This document shows positions 41,301 to 53,570 of a stretch of DNA of 64,000 nucleotides, one piece after another. Below the pieces are notes generated by a model. It was given only the letters and a program-made list of their open reading frames with translations, searched no databases and was not told the origin of the DNA. The translations under genes were made by a program, and so were the position numbers. Numbering within the stretch: the stretch's first letter is position 1; every line of letters starts with the position of its first letter. Source of the DNA: Brugia malayi (lineage: Eukaryota > Nematoda > Chromadorea > Rhabditida > Onchocercidae); the NCBI RefSeq assembly GCF_000002995.4, contig NW_025062478.1, positions 1,612,001 through 1,676,000 on the forward strand, in the 5' to 3' direction.

Positions 41301-44300
41301 TACTGCTTATTTTAAGTTTTAAATTGAATTTGAGGATAAAACAATCTTTGTGGAAGTGAAAAGATAATTTATTATGAAAAAAAAAAAAGAAAATTTTTAC
41401 TCACAAATTTTGAATGATAGAATGAATTGTTCTGTTTTTTTTGTTTGTTTCATTTTATTTTTTTTTTTTCTTTTGCAATATATAAATTACATAAAATATT
41501 GGTTTAATTGATAATTGTAATTAATTTAGATTAAGATTTGAAATTTTTTGAAAGTATTACTAAATGCAAAAGTACTTACTATTTTAAATTTGATATTAAT
41601 AAATCATAACATTTAACATATATGATATAAATGAATAATCTAAAAATTATTATAAAAATTTTAACCTTTTATCAAAAATGTTGCTAAATTCTGTTAATTA
41701 TTACTGCTTTTATAATCTATTAATTAATTAACATAAAAGGAAATTGATTTATTGTATTTTATGTGTGTGTCTGCGTCATATATTTATATATTTTATATAT
41801 AAAAATTATTTGTATATAAAATTTGTTTTTATATACAAATATGAAATTATTTTTTAATTACAATAATTATTCTTTTAATAATATTTTGAAAAAAAAAATT
41901 GAAATGAATATTGCTGCGATTATTTTTATTATGATTATTAATTTAAGTGCTAATTGTCAATGCGTTAATTAGATGATAATATTAATGTTATTGAATGAAT
42001 GATGACGACAAAAAGAGAATGGAAATGTTAGTTAGTAATTGAGAAATCATTGAAATGGATTTAGATTAGGGAAATTGCCCATGGGTAATTGAGAAGTGAT
42101 GAATTATAAAAGTTAGATTATTTAATTGATATATGTATGTTAGAATGAATGAAGGTAGGAGAGAAAGAGAAGGGAAAGTAAATTGAATTATCATTTATTG
42201 ATGTGAAACTTTCGATAATTAATAGTGACAATAATCTAATATTATTTGCATGAAAATTTTCATCAAAAATATATCCAAAAATAGAATTGGAAAAAAAATA
42301 GAAACAAAAATACTTAAAATATTCGTTTTTTTTTTGTTTTAATTTTTAATATTTTATTATCAGTTTTTTTGATTAATTATTATCTGTTAACTTAATTCAT
42401 AATATAGTAATAATTAATTTAATTAACTCACTTCAATTTCCTCTTTTTTTTTACTTCTGAATGAATGGAATTTTTAAAAAAGTGAAATAAATAGAACTTT
42501 AATATATGCAATTTGTTTTAATTTCTTTTTTTTTAATTAAACAATTTCTGATATCAAAAATAATTGATTTTAGAAATTTGATTCTGTGTTATAAAAATTT
42601 ATTGTAATTTTTATAATTTATGATAAAAAAAAAAAGTAAGCAAAGATAATTGTGTAAAATGAACTCAGCAAAATTACCTCTTTAAACAGCTGACTCTTCA
42701 AATTCTTTTTTACTATTTCCAAAAAAAATTTTAACTTTTTCAAAATTTCTCAGTTAAAAATTTGAGAAAAAAAGAGATTGAGAAGAAAAAAAATTTTTTT
42801 ATTTATTTTTTTATATCGCCAAAAAAAACGTATAATTAAACAAAAAAAAAATGTTTTTTTCTTTTTGAAAATTTGATGAAAAACAAAGTTTTTTTTTTTT
42901 TTTTTTTTTTTTTTTTGAAATTTCCATCTTTTTTCTGTTGCATTTAAAAATGAACGAAATAATAATTTTACCAAATTAAAATAAATTTTTTCTTTTTTAT
43001 TTTGCATTTTGCATCCTAAATTTTGCTTTTTCCTTGTTCCACCTTTTTCTTGCATTTCATTTTTTTACTTTTTGTTTTTTTTTTTTTTTTTTTAAATTTG
43101 CTACGATTGGAAAAAAATTGCATCCTTAAAATTATTTGCGATCAAATTTCGGACTAATTTTTGCTCTTTTAGGAGTAACAAAAATTCATTAATTATAATA
43201 TTACACTATTAGAAAACTAGTTAATTTGAAATTTTTATAGAAACAAAAAAAAAAAAAAAAAATTCCCATCTTTTTTTTTTCAACTTTCTTAATTTTTAAA
43301 AAATAATTTTTATTTTTTTGCTGTTCTTCGTACATTCAGGATGAATTACGGTATACAGTTTCAATTATTGTTTTTATTCTTTTTCGTTTTCTTTTTTTTT
43401 TTTCCTTCTTTTTTTTCTAAGTTTTAACAAAGTTTCAATTATTATTGATGACAGTGTAATATTGTTTGTTTAATTAAAATTTAAACATCTTTTTTTGATT
43501 ATTATTCATAATTATATGTGTATATTTATACTATAATATAGTAAAATCTAACATTTCAGATTTATTTTCAAATTCTTAAATCTTTCAGATACATATTAAA
43601 AACAATTATTGATTGATTGTATATAGAAAAAAGTTCTTTTTTTTTTTCAAAATGAGAAAAATTTGATCAAATAATTTTTATATTTGTTCAAAATTTATTT
43701 CTCTTTATTTGTTATTTTAATTTCGAACTTATTTTTTCTTTTTCTTTTTTTTTTTATTGAATAATTTTAAATGATTGAAGAAAGGTTTGAGTAACTGACA
43801 AATTTATGTCTCATTAATGACTATTTTTATGAATGAATTTTTAGGCGTAATAATATATTTTGTTACATTAATGATTCTATCCGATCGGTATATTCCGGTA
43901 ATAAATTTATGTGAAACAGTAAATGAGAGACAGTTGCAGAGTTCGTCGTAGAAGTAATAAATTCCACAATTCTGTCACCGTTTCATAAACTTTGCATTGA
44001 TGACTTAATAAATTATTGCAGTGATTTTTCTTTAGATTAATTATTATATTAGTAAGAAATTTTTATATTCATTGTTACATAGGTATTAAATTTGCATATT
44101 TATTGCTTTTTATTGGTTCATAATTTCTTGTATTTTTTGTAAATTTTGGGTTTTTCAATTACTAATTAATTGTAATTAATAATTACTAATATGAATTTTT
44201 ATGTTCAATTTTTCATAAATATGAATGTTTTATTTACAAATTATAAAATATGAATTACATATTAATTAACTGTAATTAATAATTACTAATACGAATTTTT

Positions 44301-44812
44301 ATATTACTTATTATTATTTACATATGTATGCAAATTTTTATCGTTCTTTTTAAGCAAAGACATTAATTGAATACATGTTAAAATTTATTAAATTTTAAAT
44401 TTTGTTAAAAAGCAAAAAAAAAATGACTTTTTTGCAAGGAATTTTAAAATTTTCAATATTTTAGTCAATTTCATGCTAACGACTTTTTCCCTTCTTATAA
44501 TTTTTCAAAACTGATAATATAGATGACAACTTTAATAATTTTGAAGTTTTTTTTTCCTTATTTTGAAGATTTTTCCATCATAGTAATTAGCTTGTTATGC
44601 CGAAGAAAGATCACTTAAACATAATTCAAAATATCTAATTTATATTTTAAACTTTTCAATTATTAAAACTTTAATGCTGCATGCTGTTATTATGAATTTT
44701 ATACAGGAGTAATTGAAATTTTTCGAAATTTTAACAATTTAAAACTATTCAATTTATACAGGAAGTCAATTAATCAAATAATAGCAAACTTAATAAAATA
44801 TCTAAAAGTTTT

Positions 44813-44845
<33 letters not shown>

Positions 44846-47800
44846 TTTTAAATAAATTTTTTCGTTGTAATAACTCTTTTTGAATGCATAAATTACAGTA
44901 TGGAGATGGTTATGGGCCACCGCCCACGGCATCAGATGTTTATACCGGAACGGGTACCGATCCCGCAGCGGCATCACTGGGTTATTTTGGTATGGGAGCA
45001 TATCCGCCGGTTGCTACCGCACCACCAACAATGCTTGCTGATCCGCTCAATGAACGAATGAAACGTGATAAGGAAGCCATCTATAAGTAAATTTCAAAAT
45101 ATTTTATAATTTTTATTTAAAATTCATTTAAATTCATTTTTCCTTCTTTCTTTCTTTATATTGAATTATATCGAAAAAATAATTTATTAATAAAAAAAAA
45201 ATCTTACAAAATATATTTTTAATAAATTCTAAGATGATACAAAAAAAATTCTACAAGAGAAAAAAAAAAAAAAAACAAATTGCAACAAATTTATAATTCA
45301 CGAGTAGTAAAAAAAAAAAGGTAATTTGATCAGGGATAGTAATTGCAAATATAAAAATGATAAAACTTTTTTTGTTTAAAAAAAAAAATAAAGGTTTGTT
45401 GAAGTAAAAAAATTTTTCAATCCTTTTTTTTTACACAATTATAAAAATTTTTGCTTAAATTTTCATCCTATTAAATTACATCAATTTCATCCTATTCTCT
45501 CCACTGAATGAAAAATGAAATAGAATTAAATTTTATAAATAAATAAAAGGAAAAATTTATGAATAAATAAAAGTGATGATGTGAAAGATGGAAGAAAGGG
45601 AAAAAATAAGAAGAGACGAAGAAGACGAAGAAGGGATACAGTATCTTCTGCGCATATTTTAGCAAATGATAAAAAGCGCCATCTGTTTATCAGAGCACAA
45701 TAATAAAATGAAGCGTAAATTATCAAAAAGCGCTTTTATTTGTATGCATTATCAATGGGCGCAGAATTAATAAGCTATATTATCTAAAATATTTCGAATA
45801 ATACGGTAATATAAGGGAAAATATTGTAGAAATTAAAAATAGAAAAAGACGAAAATAAACACAAACATAGATATATCATAAATAAAATTTATAATTTCAG
45901 AAAAAAAAAAAAAGAGAAAAGAAAGAAATCAGTTTAAACAAAGAAGAAAACGTTATGTGAAATTTATTTTTGCATAATTAACAAAATTTAATTACTAGTA
46001 AAAACAAATTAAATTGTTTAAATTTTAGGACTTAGTTTCTTTTTATTATTCAATTTTTTATAGTTTAAAACAAAAGATAATTTTTGCAGTCATCCATTAT
46101 TTCCGTTATTATCGTGCCTTTTCGAAAAATGCGAGTTAGCAACGTGTACACCACGAGAACAGAATAGTACGGCAACGTCAAGTTCAACGTCAACATCGTC
46201 AACAAATGACGTCTGCTCATCAGCTTCATTTAAAGATGACCTTGCCGATTTTGCCAAAATGGTTAGTTGCGCCACGATAACCTTGGAGCTATTGATAAAG
46301 TCTTTCTCTCTTCTCATCATATTGTTATACAAATCAAACTTTTTGATCAAATTATTTATCTTTTACCAAATTACACCTTTCTCACTTCTTTATTCTCTCT
46401 CTCTCCCTCTCTCTCCCTTTCTTTTTTTGCCTTCTTTCTCTCTCTTCCCTTGTTTATGTTTGAAAGAAAAAAAAAAATTTGATTTAAATTTTTTATCGTA
46501 TATTCATTTTTGATCACTAATATTCGTTACAGTATCTCACAAAAAAAATTTTTTTTTTTCTATTTATTTTAATCGCTACAAAAATTTTAAAATAATCATA
46601 CAATAAGCATTTTTTTCTCATAAAATATTTTCTTTTTTTTTTCCTTCTTTTTAGGTACAAAGTGAAAAGCCATATTATGTACCAAATCCTGAAGTTGACA
46701 CATTGGTATGTTTTTTTATTTCATTTTTAAATATTAACTAATTGATATTGATGAGATTAAAATTTAATAATCTAAAGAAAATGATAAACGGATGGAATTT
46801 TGATAAGAAATTATTAAGCATATATGCTAATAATTACTATGTTTTTTTTTTTCTTAAAAAAAGTAACAATTCTTTCTTTTTGAAATCAAAATTTATCATT
46901 TATAGATGTTGCAATCAATACAAGTCCTTCGTTTCCATTTATTAGAATTGGAAAAGGTTAATTTTATATTTTTAATTTTCTTTTTTAAAAAATTTAAGCT
47001 TTGTATTTTTTTTTTCAAAATTTTGAAATTATTTTTATTCTAATATCTATTTATTGATAAATTATCACTCCATTCATTCTTTTCACTATTTTAAATTATT
47101 CATTGCTGACATCATAATGAGTAGTAAATTTTACTAATTTCTTTTCAACTTCTGTACATCCACAATTAAAAATCATTACACTTAATTCAAAGAAAAAAAA
47201 TTTATTTTTTAAATTTTTATTCATTTAAAAAAAAAAAAAGCGAATGAAAAGCATCATAATGTATAATACAAAAATTTTTGTTTAAACTAACTAAAAAAAA
47301 ATTCACAAAATTTCTTCTCTAAAAATCATCTATTTATTAAAAAAAGAATTAATAAAAATTTAAATGCTAAACAATATAATTATACTGATAAGTTTACCAA
47401 ATATTGGAACGGATTTTTTTAAAGTTCCATTTATCATTTATAATCAAAACAGAACAGTTAGTTTAATAAATAAATTTTTAAATAAATTTGCTACTTGTGT
47501 CACAGGTACTTTTATCATATTTACATTTGATAGAGCAATTTAAAGGTATACAAAAATGGTCAAATTTATAAAATTGAAAAATTATAAATATATATATATA
47601 CAATTTTTTCTGACTACAATATTTAGTTTTAATAATTTACATACTTTTACCGTCTTTTAACGGTTAAAAAATTAGTCTTCTTTCCTTTTTTTTTATTGAA
47701 TTATATAAAGCAAAAACAAGTTGCATAATATCTTATAAATACTTGATTAAATTAAATATTTTAACAAATTAATCTTTTTTCGTTACTCACAAGTACTTTT

Positions 47801-50800
47801 CAATTATATTGAAATGTAATTATATATTTTATAAGCTAGCATTTTTAATCAACTGTAAGCTATGTTTTATAATTATAGTATAATTACTATAATTATTATA
47901 ACAATAGTAGCAACGATTAATAATGCATTTGTTATTGTTTCAAGTACAACAATCAATTATTGCTAGAGTAAGAAAAGAGAGAAGAACAATAAATGATTAG
48001 CATATATCTATTATATCACTTTTATCACTATCATTTATCATTGTTGTTTTATTTAACAATGTTTGTATGATAAGATTGCTTGGAATAACAAAAATGAAAA
48101 GTGGAAAGAATATGATTGATTGTAAATGATTTAAAATGATAAAGTGTAAATTCATTTCTAGTATAGCTTGTGAATTTTTGAAAAAATTTAAGGTGAAATT
48201 TTTAATTTAATGAAATTATTGTCTTTTCTAACATATCAAAATATTCAAATATCAAAATCAAATTCCAAATGACAAATTATTATCAAATATCAAAATATTC
48301 CAAATGACAAATTTTTATCAAAATGCTCATATAGCAATATAGCAATAGTATTAGAATTTAAATTTCGTATAAAGTAATATCACTATGACTGATATTTCAA
48401 ATGAAAAGTTAAATCTTGTTATATCGTAATTCAAAGTATACTGATTAATCTGAATAGAAATGATAATAAAACATCTCATATTATGAATGTAATTATTAAG
48501 GAATCCCAGGAATCAGAATTACTTTATTGCTGTAATAAGTTAGCTTGCATTAAATGATTAAAAAACTAATAAATTATTGCTGTAGACTATAAGATCATAA
48601 ATATGATCATAAAAATTTACTCAAATTGCTATAAAATAGGTTAACACTTCTTTTTCGTTCATTTTTTCTTGTTTAAATTTTTCCTTTAATTAAATTATTT
48701 CACAAAGTTGAAAAAAAAAAAAAAACAATTCTTTTTGCTATTTTCGATTTCGCTCAAATTCTTACTTTTTTCTCTCTGTTTTTTTACGAGGAAATACAAA
48801 GTAATGTTATTTATCATCAGTTTATATTTCATACTTTAAGTTATTTAGCAGCATTTGTTTGAAAGATTTCAGTAAAAAAAAAGAAAACGAAATAAAAATA
48901 AAGCGAAAAAAAAAAGTAAAATAAAAAAAAAAATAAAGCAAAAATAAGCTGCTGTAGAATAACATCGACATAACTCCTGCTTGAAATCATTTCAACCAAA
49001 TTAAATAAAAGAAAAACAAAAATTCTAAATCATCTAACACTTTTTAGAAGAAAAATTTGATAATTTTGTTAAGAACTAATAAAGCTTTAAAATAGAGGAA
49101 CAAACAGAATTTCCTTCCTGTTATTAATAAAAATAATTGTTTAGAAACTGTAATGTATATTTACAAATATTTCTTCAAATTAATTATTGATAAAAATAAT
49201 AAACATAATTATACTAAATCAGTGACAATTTCATTATTTCAATTATTATCATTTAGACAATTATTTAATTATTCATTGAAAAAAAAAAAAAAAAAAAACT
49301 TCAATAATTTTATATAATAGTTTTATTCATTAATTTTTTCTTTATTCAAAGTCTCCATTCATTCTTACTTTTGAATAGTTGTCACATCCACACTACTGCA
49401 TTTTTTTTTTTTTTTCATTGCTCTTCATCAAGCTTAATATTCACACAATCCTACCTTGTTATACCGTACTGCTCGTAACATACTGTATTTACTGCATACT
49501 GTAATCTTCTACAGTATGTAATATTAAATGAGATGAGTTTGATTATTATTGATATTATTATATACATTTCATTTTTACATGTATTAAGCATATAAAATAT
49601 GAAATTAATAAGTGATTTTTTTTTTTGCTTTAAGATTTAAAAATTTCAAATTGTCCTAATTAATTAATTAATTTCTTTTTACAATATAGCATTTATTTTG
49701 CATTATATTAGAAGAGAACAAAAAAAGATGAAAGAGAGAAATTGTTGTCCCATGCTGTGTTGTAAAAAATAATAATGTAATACCCCCTGCTGTAAGCATA
49801 TGCGATGTTCACTATAATTGATTGAAAAGGTATGGAATTAAAAATTAAACGTTCCTTTACGAATGTGATACTGTCAATTTTAATTTCTTCTTATTTCTTT
49901 TAAAATACCGGTTTTTCAATTAGTCGATGACATACAATATTTTATACATATCGCATCTTTCGATAAGACAAAACGGAAGCACAAATGATAGATAAGTAGA
50001 TAGATTGATTGATTAATCGATTGAATGAATGATCTAAGATGATCAGCGAACATTACAGACAATTATGCATGTGCAGAACTGTCAATAAAGTTTTCTTCAG
50101 AAAAAATTTTTTGAAAAAAAAAAATAATAAGTAATAGATAGACAGATAAGTTGAATAATTGACTGAATAAGTGCACAAATGAATGAATGAGTTAATTAAT
50201 TAATTAATCAATGAATCGATATATGAATCAATCAATCAATCAATAATTTAAAATTATTAAACGAACATTGCAGGCAATATACATATACACAGCTGTCAGT
50301 AAAGTTTTTTCTGCCAAAAATTTTTCCTTGATTTTTTTTCATTTTTTAAGGAAAAATTAAATAAGTTAAAATTTAAGAGAAAAATGAGTGGAATGAAGAA
50401 AACTTTGTTACAGAGATTTTTTTCTTTCTTTCTTCTTGCTTTTCTTTATTTTATTTTTTTGTTCTTCTCGTTTAATCATTTCATTTGTGAGGATAAAAAT
50501 TAATGGCTGTAACATTCTTACTTAAATGATTGCATGATTTAAAAAAAAAAAAATAAAATAAATGAAGAAAGAATGAAAAAAAAAAAAAGAAAGGAAAATA
50601 AAAATGAAATATAATTTGCTATTAGCAATCATTTATAAAAATGCTAAAAAAAAAAGTTGCCATACTACAGCACTGATAGATTAATAATGATAAATTTAGT
50701 GATACTATTTTCAAATGAATGAGTTTGAAAAAAAAAAAAAGTAAAAGAAAACGTCAAGTAAAGTGTTGATTGAAAGATGAAAATTATCATAATTTTGCAA

Positions 50801-53539
50801 TCTATCATTTTGTTCATCTAATCAGTCAATGAATGAAATGAAATAGAAATGACAAATGAAATGTAAGATGACAATATTTCAAAATTAATGATGTAAAACT
50901 TTTTTTTTTTTTTTGTTTCTTTGAAATACAGATAATTAAATTAGATAATAGTTTAAAAGAGAAAAATTTTGGTTGGTTTAATTTTTGTTTTATTTCAGCA
51001 ATAAAAAGCGAAAAAAAAAAAATTGGAATCAATGTATTATTTGTAATTGTCATATAAAATGATATATTTCTTTGTTTGGAAAATAGTCAATACAATGCAA
51101 TGATGTTTAAATTTTCAAAAAGATTTGTCATCCTAAATAACTAAAAAAAAAAAAAGTTAAAACCTAACACTGAATGATAATTACGATATGAAATATTACT
51201 GCAATTATTAAAATATGTTAACCAAAAAAAGTGGAATTATTTAAAAAAAAATTGATTTTCAAAGTGGAATTACTTAAAAAAAAAATTAATTTCATAACAT
51301 TTATCAGTTTTATTTGCTTTTTTTTTCTTACTTTCAAATAATTAATTAATCTATCAGGTAATTAATTATCAATATCTTTTAACAATATCACTCCTTTTTT
51401 TTTTTCTTTTCATCTTTCCTCTTTCACTTCTTCTATCATTCCTTAATTCAATTAACATATTGGATAATTTTAGGTGCATGAATTATGTGATAACTTTTGT
51501 CATCGGTATGTTACCTGTTTAAAAGGTAAAATGCCAATGGATATTGTTGGTGAGGAACGTGCAAGCAGTTCACAAACACCTGTTTCACCTAGTACCGCTG
51601 CTCCTTCATCTAGTCCTTCTATGAGTACACCAATTGGGTAATGGTTTTTTCTCTTTCAATTTAAATCGAGAAATACAATTCTTGATGACATAAATAAATT
51701 TTCAACTTTAAAATTATTTAATTCTTCATGTTAATATGTGAAAAAAGAAAAAAAAAATACGCGTGTTGAATTTATTTATTCATTGTTTTAGCAAATTTTA
51801 ATTAATATTAAACAATTTTTCTAGCTCACAATATCAACCAGCTCCTTATGAACCACAATCTGTACCATTACCCGAAAATACAACAGCAGTTTCATCCGGA
51901 CATGATGTAAGTAATTTTAAAATGAAAAAAAAAAAAAATTAATGATTTAGAAAATAATCAAATGATTCAAAAAATGGTCAAAGTTCATTTCTTCTAGTGA
52001 ATTATTTATTATTAAAAAAAAAAAAAAAATAAAACACTTCAATAATAACTAATTTAGCGCTGAAAAAAAAAAAAAAAACAAAAAAGAAGTGAGAAATAAA
52101 AATTAAAAATCATAATTGCATAAGTTCAATTAATTAACTAACTAATTACATATTATGTTAAATTTTAAACTAATAATTAAATTTTAGCAACTTTTAATTA
52201 TTTATATTAACATTTTATCCATAATTTTATTTAAAATTAACATTCATTTCTTTTTTTTTCCTTTTTAAAGAATAATAATAGGTAAAATGTAAAAATTAAA
52301 CAAAAAAAAAATGAACGGAGAAAGAGAGGGAAAGAGAGAGAGAGAAAGAGAAAGAGAAAAAAATATTCCAGAAAAATGTACACTTTGCGCTCCTTGCTTT
52401 TTTTTCCTATTTTCTTCACCTTTGATTTATGTTCCCATTTTCATATTTCAGACATTGTCATACTCACATACCAATTACTGTCCTCTCATCCTTCTTCTTC
52501 TTCTTCTTCCTTCTCCAAAATTTCTTCCTTTCCCTTTCATCTATTCTTCTTTCTTTACAACTTCCATCATTACTCTTTCTTATCACACAAACATTCCGTT
52601 CCAATAAACCGGAAAAAGAAACTAGGAAAAAAACTTTAAAAAATATTAAAAGTTCATGTTCATTCCTGAAAATTAAATTAAAGAAGGAAAAACAATGGAA
52701 AAAGAAATGAAAGAAAGATATATAGGAAATTTTAAATTTCAAAAAAAAAATAAATTTGAAAAATATTTTAGAAAAAGAATTCAAAAAATTTTTTATTGAT
52801 GTTAATGAAATCAAATAAAAAAACCAAAATGTAAAAATAATGAAACAAAAAAAAAAAAAAGGTTCATGTCTAATTTGTAATTCTTTATAAAATTTAAATT
52901 TCAACTTTCAGCACTTCTATCAAAATTATCTTTTTAATAATAATAATAAATTTTGCACTTTTAATTTTTTATATTTCTGTTAATATTTCCAACTAAATTT
53001 TTTTTTTTTTGCACTAATTTTAAATAAACATTGTTATCATCTATTAATTAGCAATTAATTTTGGTTAAAATTCATCGGTTAAAATTAAGTACGAAATGTT
53101 AAATTTTGTTTGAAATTATTTAAATACCATTGCTATTATATAAAAAGAAAAAGAAAAAAAATTTTTTTTTTTCTTTTAAGTTAACAACTGCTTAGTTTAG
53201 CTTTTAGTTAGTCTTTTCTTTTTTTTCATTCTTTTACTTGTTTCATCTGTTAAATATCAAACCAACTGTTTAAGCAGGAAAATTTAGAAAAGGATTCTTC
53301 TTATAAAGTAGAATGGAAGCAATGAATTGAGAGAAGATAAAAAAGAGGAAAGCTTTAGAATTTGGCTTTATCATTGATGTGATAACAAATAAAAATGTTA
53401 AAAAATCATAGATCATTATGAACTTTACTCTTAAGCTATTCATCCATCGTTATACACAATATTAGAAGTATTAATTTCAAAAAAAAAAAAAAAAAAGAAA
53501 AATTAACAGTTTCAAAAAAGAAAGAAAAATTTTTTATCT

Positions 53540-53570
<31 letters not shown>

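Larger units (their letters stand above)
23791..44898 (+). other. unc-62: Intron 1, about 21.1 kb
   Basis: From GTATGT to AATTACAG. Very AT-rich, with long poly-T/poly-A runs, the 52-bp minisatellite, a GC-richer island near 30170-30560, GAATC repeats, a G-rich patch at 31040-31310, the decamer minisatellite, TCAT/TCAG and CA repeats, and a cluster of TACNGTA heptamers. Open frames inside it (for example 30242-30634 and 36462-36920) contain microsatellite translation and are not supported as genes. Large first introns in this gene class often hold regulatory elements and alternative first exons; none could be proved here. Confidence 0.7.
46957..51473 (+). other. unc-62: Intron 5, about 4.5 kb
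   Basis: GTTAAT..ATTTTAG. AT-rich. Holds a hairpin-forming cluster of TACNGTA heptamers at 49462-49518 and a diverged duplication of about 215 bp at 49985-50335. No coding exon or RNA gene seen. Confidence 0.8.
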
